Notes: a model not told the origin generated them from the sequence alone. A stretch of DNA of 7,459 nt from Defluviitaleaceae bacterium (GCA_009787945.1 WQSI01000085.1:1-7459), one strand, 5' to 3'; shown: positions 1 through 6,905, counted from the first letter of the stretch. Numbers and translations: made by a program.

Positions 1-570
1 AAGCTAACCCAATGTGGCGGGGTTGATATGCTAGAGGTAAATGTATCCTGCCCCAATGTAAAAGAGGGGGGCGTTGCCTTCGCCCAAGACCCCCGTGCCA
101 CAGAAGAAATCGTCACCAAAATAAAAAAGGCAACCAATTTGCCCATTATCACCAAGTTAAGCCCCAATGTTACAAATATAGCGGAAATTGCCAAAGCGGC
201 AGAAGCGGCAGGGTCAGATGCCCTATCCCTCATCAACACGCTTTTGGGCATGAAAATCGACATACACACCAGAAAGCCCGTCCTTGGCAACACAATGGGG
301 GGGTTGTCAGGTCCTGCCATCAAGCCTGTTGCCCTGCGCTGTGTCTACCAAGTCCACAAAGCCGTAAAAATCCCAATAATTGGCATGGGTGGCATAATGA
401 CAGGGGATGACGCAATAGAGTTTATCCTGGCAGGAGCAACAGCAATCGCAGTGGGAACGGCAAACTTCACCAACCCGAAAGCTACAATTAATGTGTTGGA
501 TGGCATAACGGCATATATGGAAAACTACGGCATAACCGACATTAACCAACTAATCGGCGCAGCTCATTAA
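1..570 (+). CDS. pyrD: Dihydroorotate dehydrogenase, class 1 (probably 1B), 5'-truncated by the window
   Basis: This is the C-terminal 189 residues of dihydroorotate dehydrogenase, which oxidises dihydroorotate to orotate with FMN in pyrimidine synthesis. The frame is open from base 1, so the methionine at 28 is internal. Visible signatures are the SCPN loop (window residues 16-19), whose cysteine is the catalytic base in class 1 enzymes, then KLSPNVT, SLINTLLGM, GGLSGPAIKPVALR, and the FMN phosphate-binding GMGGI and VGTANF segments near the C-terminus. The cysteine rather than serine excludes class 2. The NTLLGM...GGLSGPAIKPVALR pattern resembles NAD-linked class 1B enzymes, which pair with an iron-sulphur subunit PyrK; pyrK is not in view, so 1B is inferred. 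The stop is followed after 18 bases by a lipoprotein gene with no terminator between them, so co-transcription is plausible. Confidence 0.95.
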   Translation, partial: KLTQCGGVDMLEVNVSCPNVKEGGVAFAQDPRATEEIVTKIKKATNLPIITKLSPNVTNIAEIAKAAEAAGSDALSLINTLLGMKIDIHTRKPVLGNTMGGLSGPAIKPVALRCVYQVHKAVKIPIIGMGGIMTGDDAIEFILAGATAIAVGTANFTNPKATINVLDGITAYMENYGITDINQLIGAAH

Positions 571-588
571 TATTTTAGGAGGGGAATT

Positions 589-2268
589 ATGACAAAAATA
601 ACTAACTTCGCAGGTTTTTTACTAATAATAGGAGCAGCTTTCATATTATCCGCTTGCTCCGCTTGCAATTCTGGAGCGTATGAAGAGGAAAGTCATTCAG
701 CATCAAACGAACAACATGAAGAAAACAACCAAGGCAATGAACCCCAAAACCTCCACACAATTTCATTCAACCCTACAGACGCAATCCGACAAGCGCAAGG
801 GCTTCTCTATTATGCCGAAATAAGCGGACGCACATATTTTTTAATGGAGGACAATTTTGACTTAGGTGTAGATTTTGTGGAAGTCAATGAAAAGTTAATT
901 CAAGAAATATCAAGCTTTGCAAGCATTGGAACTCCGCCCTTTCAATTCTCCTTAACAAGTGACGAAAACAACTTCGGCATTAGGGGCATGAATACCGTAT
1001 TTAACCATGAAAACGCAAATACCAAAGGTTGGCTCGTCCACATTTGGACTTCTGGAAGGATACCCATGTGGCTTTCTGCAGGGATGGAGGTTGTCGCCCT
1101 TAGCAATTTAGGCTTGTTTGAGCCGTCAGACATAATCTACATACCGCAAAATTTTGGCGATTTGCTTTTGATGCCAAGTAATTGGGGCACCCAAGAACAA
1201 GCGCAAGGTATAGATGCCGCTTATCATTTCGTGCGCCATTTAATTAACACTCAAGCTTTTGATGAAATAATAAATCTGCTTGTGGCGGGCGATGACGATG
1301 CTCACGAAAAACTTTCAGCCTATTTTGCTGATTTCTCTGGTGGCGAACAACTTAGCGGCTTTGAGTATGTTTTGTTTACTTTGGACAGCGGCGGTGCTTA
1401 TAGCATCCGCAAATCAACAGACCTTGCAAATTACCACTTCATCTTTGATGATTTTAGTCAACATTTAGATATTGAAACAATTGTTTTGTATGTAGAATAT
1501 TCAGAGGACGGAATAGAATTTGTTTACAATTGGTATTCTCAGTTTTTTGATTTTGAATTTGTGCCGATTCACAGGTTTCAGTTTTTTTATAATCCTCACC
1601 CTCTTCATTATGGAGTAGGAGGAGATATTGGGCGGGATTTAGTGAGGATTTTTAATCTTGGCAGACGTGATATTGCCCCGTTTTTTGTAATTGTTCACGA
1701 AATTACCCACGCTTTGGAGGTTCAGGTTTTCGGAAGTTTAAGCCACCCTTCGTTTTCTCAAGGCTTGGCTGAGGCTTTAGAATACCTACACCACATTTAC
1801 GACCATCACCGCGGCGGTTTCGGATTTTATTATGAACTTTTAACAGCCCCACTTGAAGATGAAAATGCTGTGAATGGACTTAGAGAAAATCTATATATAA
1901 TTTATGGCACCCATTATGCTGCAGACCATTTTATAGAAAATTTTATTATCGGTTTTGACCCCATGAGCATTGCACACCATAGAGCATATCAAGTAATTTA
2001 CCGACACGAAACCCTGCCAAACCCTGAAGCCATGTCTGTAGCCCCACTGTTTGGAGATGAAATTTCTCCCTATCTTTCATCATACGTCACTTCTCATTCC
2101 TTCGTCATGTGGCTAATGGAAACATACGGGCATGAGAACTATGCACGGGTTCATTTTGATATACACTATTTTGAGGATGTCTATGGCGTAACCATTACAG
2201 AAATGGTTGACCGTTGGCTTGGGTTTTTAAGAGATTTTGCTGATGGGGTTAGGGGACAAGCCCATTGA
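589..2268 (+). CDS. Putative lipoprotein with HExxH metallopeptidase-like domain and a degenerate N-terminal copy
   Basis: A 559-residue predicted surface lipoprotein. Residues 1-22 form a signal peptide ending in lipobox LSAC, with C23 as the likely lipidated cysteine, followed by a polar Ser/Glu/Asn-rich linker to about residue 55. Residues 370-374 read HEITH, a zinc-protease HExxH motif, followed by SQGLAEALEYL (390-400), which resembles the WLSEGLAEY segment of gluzincin (MA clan) peptidases. The usual glutamate ligand before the glycine is Q391 here; E395 is a possible substitute. Residues 80-235 resemble the second half in order: a YFLMEDNF start, WLSAGMEVVAL (161-171), then AYHFVRHLI, matching YHFIFDDF, SQGLAEALEYL and SHSFVMWLM. 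This first copy has GWLVH where HExxH is expected. Start fixed by AGGAGGGG at 577-584. I infer a tandem peptidase-like protein; family, activity and substrate are not established. Confidence 0.8.
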   Translation: MTKITNFAGFLLIIGAAFILSACSACNSGAYEEESHSASNEQHEENNQGNEPQNLHTISFNPTDAIRQAQGLLYYAEISGRTYFLMEDNFDLGVDFVEVNEKLIQEISSFASIGTPPFQFSLTSDENNFGIRGMNTVFNHENANTKGWLVHIWTSGRIPMWLSAGMEVVALSNLGLFEPSDIIYIPQNFGDLLLMPSNWGTQEQAQGIDAAYHFVRHLINTQAFDEIINLLVAGDDDAHEKLSAYFADFSGGEQLSGFEYVLFTLDSGGAYSIRKSTDLANYHFIFDDFSQHLDIETIVLYVEYSEDGIEFVYNWYSQFFDFEFVPIHRFQFFYNPHPLHYGVGGDIGRDLVRIFNLGRRDIAPFFVIVHEITHALEVQVFGSLSHPSFSQGLAEALEYLHHIYDHHRGGFGFYYELLTAPLEDENAVNGLRENLYIIYGTHYAADHFIENFIIGFDPMSIAHHRAYQVIYRHETLPNPEAMSVAPLFGDEISPYLSSYVTSHSFVMWLMETYGHENYARVHFDIHYFEDVYGVTITEMVDRWLGFLRDFADGVRGQAH

Positions 2269-2297
2269 AATGACAACGGATTATCAACAGCACGTCA

Positions 2298-2316
2298 TCC
2301 CGCGCTCGACGCGGGA
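2298..2316. repeat. GC-rich hairpin, arm A of an inverted repeat pair
   Basis: A 7-bp perfect stem (TCCCGCG / CGCGGGA) around a 5-base CTCGA loop, in the gap between two convergent genes. Together with flanking GTCA it matches the reverse complement of the second hairpin at 2371-2389. There is no T-tract on either side, so a simple intrinsic terminator is not supported. It looks like a REP-type palindromic repeat; whether other copies exist in the genome cannot be seen here. Confidence 0.7.
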
Positions 2317-2370
2317 CCCCATCAGCACTAACAAATCTCTACAGTATGGGGCTATTGACGACTGACAAGA

Positions 2371-2389
2371 CCCCGCATCAAGTGCGGGG
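2371..2389. repeat. GC-rich hairpin, arm B of an inverted repeat pair
   Basis: A 7-bp perfect stem (CCCCGCA / TGCGGGG) around a 5-base TCAAG loop. Its reverse complement, with the flanking GTCA, matches arm A at 18 of 22 aligned positions. Of the four differences, two fall in the loop or single positions facing it and two stem pairs change on both sides (T-A to C-G and G-C to A-T), so pairing is kept. The two arms also carry CCCCAT (2317-2322) and ATGGGG (2346-2351) between them, allowing a larger fold. Confidence 0.7.
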
Positions 2390-2422
2390 TGACGGGTTAT
2401 GATGCGGGATACGGGTTATGAT
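2384..2422. repeat. Imperfect tandem repeat at the tail of the hairpin pair
   Basis: Two adjacent units, 20 bases (2384-2403) and 19 bases (2404-2422). They share the exact 14-base string ACGGGTTATGATGC (2392-2405 and 2411-2424) and a GCGGG start. The first unit begins inside the 3' stem of hairpin B, so this looks like a small tandem duplication of the edge of the palindromic element. It ends about 8 bases before the aminopeptidase stop codon. Confidence 0.65.
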
Positions 2423-2429
2423 GCATAAA

Positions 2430-3635
2430 CTAGGCAAAAGGAACAAAATTCCCATCTTTTAGAATAACAACTTCCCCACCATCTCCACAAACCCCAATAA
2501 CTTCCAAACAATCAGAGCCTATGGTTATCTCTTGGCTTCCCCCTGCTTGGTTGATTTCTGGGGTTGTTTTGTTTTTATTGCAAGTCACGGATGCATTGCC
2601 CAGCCCCAAATGGCAAGCAGAATTTTCATCAAAAAGGGTGTGATACCAAGTCAAACCTAGCTGCGCCAATGGGCTGTTTATAGGCACAAGGGCAACTTCA
2701 CCAAGATAATCCGCGTTTTCATAAGAGCTTAACAACTTAGCAAGGACATCCTTACCCGTTTTAGCGTCATAGTCCACCACCTTGCCCCCTTCAAAGCGAA
2801 GCCAAAAATCTTCCACAACATTTCCAGACCACTGGAGGGGCTTTGTGGCGTAAACCACCCCCTTTGTGCCATATTTGGAAGGGGCTGTAAAAATTTCTTC
2901 CGTAGGGATGTTGGGGGCGTTTACAACCCCTGTTCCTGCAGGTTCGCCGCTGGCTCGCCAAATATGACCCTCTGGCAAATGAACCTCCAAGTCCGTGCCA
3001 AGGCCGTTTTTAAAGCGCAGGTGTTTGAAATTAAACCTATTTAGCTCCCCCACCCTTTGTTGCAAATCCTCAATATGCCCGCGCCAATTTTCAACAGGGC
3101 AACCATCACCAATCCTCACAGCGGCAAAAATAGCATCCCATAGCAACTCCAAAGCCTTATCCTCACAGGCATTAGGGAACACCATCTTCGCCCAAGCAGG
3201 CGTAGGCAAACAAACATAACACCATTGGATTTCATAACTGCTTACTTTCGCCTTTAAAGGCTTATAAACGCTGGCAAGAACATCATTATGTTTAGAAAGT
3301 CGCTCCAGGTCAACCCCTCTAAAAATTTCAGGGTCGGCAGCGGATATGGTCAGCAAATTGTAACCTTCAGATGCGAAATGTTCCACTCTGTCCTTTTGCC
3401 ACTGGGCGGCACTTTCAAAATTGCTGTCAGGAGCGTGAAGATAGCTTATTCTTGACCCTTCGGGGTCGCTCCATTCAATAACCACATCATCCGCCCCTGC
3501 CTGGTACGCCTGTGCCATGACCAAATGGGCAAAATCGGCAGATTTTACAGGGCAACGCACTAACAGCTTCTGCCCCTTTTGGATATTTATGCCAACCTCA
3601 ACAATTATTTTTACATATTTTTCTAAATTAGTCAT
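2430..3635 (-). CDS. M29-family (AmpS/AmpT-like) aminopeptidase with an altered metal site
   Basis: A 401-residue cytoplasmic protein, close to the usual M29 length of about 410. M29 enzymes are dinuclear metallo-aminopeptidases that remove N-terminal residues from peptides. Family hallmarks are present: EWSDPEGSR (54-62), NIPTEEIFTAP (242-252), LGEVALVP (311-318) and TLFDENSACHLGLG (333-346). Metal-ligand candidates E247, E313 and H342 have the spacing (66 and 29) I recall for AmpS/AmpT ligands. The tyrosine expected seven residues after the histidine is S349. The usual C-terminal HVDFMIG motif, which supplies His and Asp ligands, is SQEITIG (367-373) after a gap of about eight residues. Activity may therefore be altered or lost. 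The gene starts 10 bases after mutS2; its ribosome binding site, AGGTGGG, overlaps the mutS2 stop codon, so the two are surely one operon. No T-rich terminator is seen downstream. Confidence 0.88.
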   Translation of the reverse strand: MTNLEKYVKIIVEVGINIQKGQKLLVRCPVKSADFAHLVMAQAYQAGADDVVIEWSDPEGSRISYLHAPDSNFESAAQWQKDRVEHFASEGYNLLTISAADPEIFRGVDLERLSKHNDVLASVYKPLKAKVSSYEIQWCYVCLPTPAWAKMVFPNACEDKALELLWDAIFAAVRIGDGCPVENWRGHIEDLQQRVGELNRFNFKHLRFKNGLGTDLEVHLPEGHIWRASGEPAGTGVVNAPNIPTEEIFTAPSKYGTKGVVYATKPLQWSGNVVEDFWLRFEGGKVVDYDAKTGKDVLAKLLSSYENADYLGEVALVPINSPLAQLGLTWYHTLFDENSACHLGLGNASVTCNKNKTTPEINQAGGSQEITIGSDCLEVIGVCGDGGEVVILKDGNFVPFA

Positions 3636-3645
3636 CTCTTCCCAC

Positions 3646-6018
3646 CTATTTTAATTCAGCAATGGTTATGCCACTGTCACCCTCACCAAATTCCCCAAGG
3701 CGGTAAGATTTCACATGGGGGTGACTTTTTAAATATTTTTGCACAGCAGAACGAAGAGTGCCAGTGCCCTTGCCATGGATTATTTCCACCTTGCCAATAC
3801 TTGCCAAAAACGCGTCATCAAGGTATTTGGACAGCTCTTCCAACGCCTCTTCAACCAACATGCCCCGCAAGCTGATGCTAGGCGAAACATACATTGCCTT
3901 TGATGTGTGGGCAAAGGTTTGGCTTACAGGCTTTAGGGGGGCAGAGGTTTGGGGCGCATCCTCCAAGGACAAATCTGACAACTTCACCTTCATTTCCATA
4001 GAGCCAAAAAGCACCTTGGCTTGGTTTTTCTCAACAGACACAACTTGCCCCCGTTGCCCTAAACTGTTGATAAACACAGCATCCCCCGCTACAAGAGGGC
4101 GGTCGATAGGAAGCAGTCTGCCCTTCGCCAAAGCCGTGCCGTCAAATTCCACCACCATGTCATCCATTTTATTTTTTATCTTCTTGCGGCTTTCCTCTGC
4201 CTTAACAAAACTGCCGCTAGAAGCCTGGATTTTGCGCATTTCTTTAATGATGCCGTCTGCCTCATCTTTGGCAGATGAGAGCAAGGCACGGGCTTCCAAC
4301 CTAGCTTCATTTAAGATTTTCTCACGGTTTTGCTGCACATTGCGCTTTTGCGCTTCCAGGTCATCTGACATTTTCTGGGCTTCCCGCCGCAAAACTGCCG
4401 CCCGTTCTTCCTGTTCTTCCACAGCTTTTTTGCTGATTTCTAGGTCCGTTATCACATCTTCAAAACGAATGTCGTCACTTGTCAGTAACTCCTTAGCTTG
4501 GCTAATTATATCGTCAGAAAGCCCTAGCCTGCCCGCTATGGCAAAGGCATTAGACTTACCAGGAACACCAATCAGCAACCTATAGGTGGGGGCAAGGGTT
4601 TCCACATTAAACTCAACCGCCCCATTTTCCACCCCATCTGTGGACAGGGCAAAAATTTTCAGCTGGCTGTAATGGGTGGTAACGGCGCACTTTATCCCCC
4701 GCCCCATAAGGTTTTGTATAATGGAAATAGCAAGGGCAGAGCCTTCCACAGGGTCTGTTCCGCTTCCTAGCTCGTCAAACAAAACAAGGCTGTCAAAGGT
4801 GCAAAGCCCCAAAATGCGCACAATGTTGGTCATATGAGCAGAAAATGTTGACAAACTCTGCTCAATGCTTTGTTCATCCCCAATATCCGCAAAAATATTG
4901 TCAAAAATAGACAAACGAGAGCCAAAGTCCGCAGGGATAAACAGCCCCGCCATGCCCATTAGAGAAAACAGCCCCAAAGTCTTTAAGGCAACGGTTTTGC
5001 CCCCTGTGTTAGGGCCTGTAATTAGAAGTGCGGTAAAATCTTCACCCAAGCGAATGTCCATAGGAACAACCTTTTCAACATTTAGCAAAGGATGACGACC
5101 TTTGCTAATATTAACCACGCCAAAGTCATTAAATTCGGGTTTTGTAGCTTGCATGTCAAGGGCAAGGGCAGACTTTGCAAAAATAAAGTCCAGATAGGTT
5201 AGGGTTTCAAGGTTAACCTCTAACATAGGCGAATTTTCTGCAACTTGCACCGTCAAAGCCGCCAAAATACGGTCAATTTCTTCTTTCTCCTCCGCCTGCA
5301 ACTCCTTAATTTTGTTGTTTAGGGCAACAACGCTCATAGGCTCCATGAAAACCGTTGCCCCACTGCCCGACATGTCGTGTATCATGCCAGGGAAGCTTCC
5401 TTTATATTCCTGTTTGATAGGCACGCAAAAACGCCCGCCGCGAATGGTAACAACTGCATCCTGCAACATATTTTTATAGGCAGAAGAATGGATTACAGAC
5501 TGCAGAGCCTCATTAATCTTGCCATGGGATAGCTTAATCCCCCGCCTAATGCCAGATAATGCGGCGGATGCATCGTCTGACACCTCTTTTTCATTTGTGA
5601 TACTGCGGGTTATGTCCTTTTCCAATTTGTCAGGAATTTCCACCCGTTCAAACTGCGGGTCGAGCAAGTCTAAATATTCCCTGCGCTCCACTGACTTGGC
5701 GTAATTCTGCACCTTCTTGCACACATAAATAAATTCGCCAATGTGAAATAGCTCCTCTGTATTCAGCATCCCGCCAAATCCCGCCCTTTTCAGGCTTGGG
5801 GCAATGTCTTTTATGCCTCCAAGGGGCAACCTTCCCGCTTTCATGGAAAATTCCATTGCTTCCTCGGTTTCTGCCAAGGCAAGCTCTATATCCTGTAAGG
5901 CTTTCATAGGGGCAAGCCCTTGACACAAAGCCTTACCAGCAGGGGAAATCGCCCGCCCTTCAAGCCTTTCCACAACTTTATCAAATTCCAAAACTTTCAA
6001 AGACCTAGCATCCATCAT
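3646..6018 (-). CDS. mutS2: MutS2 family ATPase with C-terminal Smr domain
   Basis: A 790-residue protein, the normal MutS2 length (about 780-790). MutS2 lacks the mismatch-recognition domain of MutS. It has been linked to suppression of recombination and, in Bacillus subtilis, to splitting collided ribosomes. In order: N-terminal core/clamp region (1-320), Walker A GPNTGGKT (335-342), the ABC-like STFSAHM segment (390-396), Walker B LVLFDE (411-416) followed by GSGTDP, an H-loop TTHY (447-450), a charged coiled coil (about 515-620), a small beta-rich linker (about 635-685), and a Smr domain (713-790) with HGKGTG (748-753). The Smr motif usually written LDLRG is ISLRG here (715-719), changing the acidic residue linked to nuclease activity. 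Start: ATG at 6018 with AAGGAGA (6034-6028) nine bases upstream; the ATG immediately following is a less well spaced alternative. First gene of the pair with the aminopeptidase. Confidence 0.97.
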   Translation of the reverse strand: MMDARSLKVLEFDKVVERLEGRAISPAGKALCQGLAPMKALQDIELALAETEEAMEFSMKAGRLPLGGIKDIAPSLKRAGFGGMLNTEELFHIGEFIYVCKKVQNYAKSVERREYLDLLDPQFERVEIPDKLEKDITRSITNEKEVSDDASAALSGIRRGIKLSHGKINEALQSVIHSSAYKNMLQDAVVTIRGGRFCVPIKQEYKGSFPGMIHDMSGSGATVFMEPMSVVALNNKIKELQAEEKEEIDRILAALTVQVAENSPMLEVNLETLTYLDFIFAKSALALDMQATKPEFNDFGVVNISKGRHPLLNVEKVVPMDIRLGEDFTALLITGPNTGGKTVALKTLGLFSLMGMAGLFIPADFGSRLSIFDNIFADIGDEQSIEQSLSTFSAHMTNIVRILGLCTFDSLVLFDELGSGTDPVEGSALAISIIQNLMGRGIKCAVTTHYSQLKIFALSTDGVENGAVEFNVETLAPTYRLLIGVPGKSNAFAIAGRLGLSDDIISQAKELLTSDDIRFEDVITDLEISKKAVEEQEERAAVLRREAQKMSDDLEAQKRNVQQNREKILNEARLEARALLSSAKDEADGIIKEMRKIQASSGSFVKAEESRKKIKNKMDDMVVEFDGTALAKGRLLPIDRPLVAGDAVFINSLGQRGQVVSVEKNQAKVLFGSMEMKVKLSDLSLEDAPQTSAPLKPVSQTFAHTSKAMYVSPSISLRGMLVEEALEELSKYLDDAFLASIGKVEIIHGKGTGTLRSAVQKYLKSHPHVKSYRLGEFGEGDSGITIAELK

Positions 6019-6032
6019 TTTTCAACTTCTCC

Positions 6033-6061
6033 TTGCTTTTTTCTCCAAAGTATGATATAAT
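6033..6061 (+). promoter_or_regulatory. Sigma-A-like promoter for the lytic transglycosylase gene
   Basis: TTGCTT at 6033-6038 (three of six -35 bases), a 17-base spacer, and a perfect TATAAT at 6056-6061. Transcription would start near 6067-6069, leaving a leader of about 15 bases that still contains the ribosome binding site. The -35 box overlaps the mutS2 ribosome binding site on the other strand. No equally clear promoter for mutS2 is visible in this gap. Confidence 0.65.
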
Positions 6062-6070
6062 TTTTTGTTA

Positions 6071-6077
6071 GAGGTGA
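6071..6077 (+). promoter_or_regulatory. Ribosome binding site that sets the transglycosylase start
   Basis: GAGGTGA lies five bases before the ATG at 6083. The in-frame TTG at 6065 has no such site and lies at or before the predicted transcription start, so the ATG is chosen. Confidence 0.75.
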
Positions 6078-6082
6078 CTTTT

Positions 6083-6730
6083 ATGAATGGTTTTAACTCC
6101 TCCGCCATCAGCCACATGATGCGGAATAGAATAGATTCTGCAATAAACCAACGGCTTGACAGAACCAATAACGCGCGGGATATGCGGAACATTTCCTCTT
6201 CCCGACCTGCCGAAACCAGCAGGGCAGAGCAGGTAAGCTTTGAGGAAGCCCTTCAAGTGGCTAATCCTCTTAATTCCATCAGCCTAGGCGTGCCAAACAC
6301 CAACTTTAACCCTGCAATTGACGCTGCTGTCACAGCTGCATCCATCCAACACGGTGTTGATGCCAACCTAATTCGCGCTGTAATTCGGGCAGAGTCTAGC
6401 GGCAATCCCTTAGCGGTTTCCCACGCAGGGGCCCAGGGTCTTATGCAGCTAATGCCTGCCACAGCCCGCAATTTAGGGGTTACAGACCCTTTTGACATCA
6501 CCCAGAACGTAAACGCTGGCACAGCCTACCTTCGTAGCCTTCTTGACCGTTTCAGCGGAGATGTGGAGCTTGCCCTCGCCGCCTATAACGCAGGCTGGCC
6601 AAGGGTTCAACAACATGGCGGCATCCCGCCCTTCGCAGAAACCCAGACCTATGTACCCCGCGTCCTCGGCTTTCGTGAAGAATATGCCCTACAGCAATAT
6701 GCCCAAAATATAGACCTCAGAAGGCGGTAA
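6083..6730 (+). CDS. Soluble lytic transglycosylase (SLT/GH23-type), no signal peptide
   Basis: A 215-residue protein whose C-terminal half is an SLT domain; such enzymes cleave the MurNAc-GlcNAc bond of peptidoglycan to form 1,6-anhydroMurNAc. Motifs in order: LIRAVIRAESSGNP (96-109) with catalytic E104, AGAQGLMQLMP (115-125), NVNAGTAYL (142-150), LALAAYNAGW (163-172) and ETQTYVPRVL (186-195), i.e. a complete catalytic domain. Residues 1-75 are polar and low in complexity (Asn, Ser, Arg, Met) with no hydrophobic segment, so neither a signal peptide nor a membrane anchor is visible. Export by another route, for example a flagellar-type one, is possible but not shown. Transcribed divergently from mutS2 from its own promoter, with a weak hairpin downstream, so probably monocistronic. 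Assignment to the SLT fold is firm; the biological role is open. Confidence 0.93.
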   Translation: MNGFNSSAISHMMRNRIDSAINQRLDRTNNARDMRNISSSRPAETSRAEQVSFEEALQVANPLNSISLGVPNTNFNPAIDAAVTAASIQHGVDANLIRAVIRAESSGNPLAVSHAGAQGLMQLMPATARNLGVTDPFDITQNVNAGTAYLRSLLDRFSGDVELALAAYNAGWPRVQQHGGIPPFAETQTYVPRVLGFREEYALQQYAQNIDLRRR

Positions 6731-6776
6731 CATCCACCTTTAGCATTATAACACAAAACTCTCTAAAAAGCTACTG

Positions 6777-6798
6777 AAAAAATCATTGTTGATTTTTT
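6777..6798 (+). terminator. Weak AT-rich terminator-like hairpin after the transglycosylase gene
   Basis: AAAAAATCA (6777-6785), a TTGT loop, then TGATTTTTT (6790-6798): a perfect 9-bp stem whose 3' arm is itself the T-tract. Only two G-C pairs make it weak. It lies 46 bases past the stop codon and just before the rplJ promoter, a sensible place for a terminator. The rest of 6731-6776 holds nothing recognisable. Confidence 0.4.
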
Positions 6799-6810
6799 GC
6801 AAAAAAATGC

Positions 6811-6839
6811 TTGACAATGGTTATAAAATGTGTTAAGAT
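6811..6839 (+). promoter_or_regulatory. Strong sigma-A-like promoter of rplJ
   Basis: A perfect TTGACA at 6811-6816, a 17-base spacer, and TAAGAT at 6834-6839 preceded by an extended -10 TGT (6831-6833). Predicted transcription start is near 6845-6847, right before the L10 leader. This fits the high expression of ribosomal stalk genes and indicates that rplJ is transcribed from its own promoter. Confidence 0.85.
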
Positions 6840-6840
6840 G

Positions 6841-6900
6841 TTCCAGTGCCATAGACAGCGGGTAGCGCAAGCATAAACCCCGCCGAGGCGTAAATTGGAC
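6841..6900 (+). ncRNA. Ribosomal protein L10 leader (L10-binding cis-regulatory RNA)
   Basis: The stretch from AGACAGCGGG (6853-6862) to CCCGCCGAGG (6879-6888) matches the conserved core of the L10 leader found upstream of rplJ in Bacillota. Visible pairing: outer TCCA/TGGA (6842-6845 with 6896-6899), GCC/GGC (6848-6850 with 6887-6889), inner GCGGG/CCCGC (6858-6862 with 6879-6883), and an apical GC-GCAA-GC tetraloop hairpin (6865-6872). The L10-L7/L12 complex binds this type of RNA and reduces rplJ-rplL expression when in excess. The exact edges are approximate, since the true 5' end is the transcription start. Confidence 0.93.
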
Positions 6901-6905
6901 TTTAT

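Noticed and set aside
655..666. C26 (second SAC) as the lipidation site
   Set aside because: C23 has the better lipobox (LSAC) directly after the hydrophobic core; C26 would require CSAC, which lacks the usual aliphatic residue at -3.
2298..2389. Hairpins as ordinary Rho-independent terminators
   Set aside because: Neither hairpin is followed by a T-tract in either direction. Both are reported as repeats; a blocking role remains possible but is not shown.
2384..2424. Direct repeats as a CRISPR array
   Set aside because: Only two near-contiguous units with almost no spacer and no cas genes.
2269..2429. Insertion sequence remnant
   Set aside because: No transposase fragment and no target-site duplication could be recognised; the region is only 161 bases.
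3758..4585. Long plus-strand frame (275 codons) opposite mutS2
   Set aside because: It is fully antisense to the coiled-coil, linker and Smr parts of a strongly conserved gene, has a Ser-rich low-complexity product, and no ribosome binding site. It is a shadow of mutS2 codon usage.
6065..6082. TTG start adding six residues to the transglycosylase
   Set aside because: No ribosome binding site precedes it and it lies at or before the predicted transcription start; ATG 6083 has GAGGTGA at good spacing.
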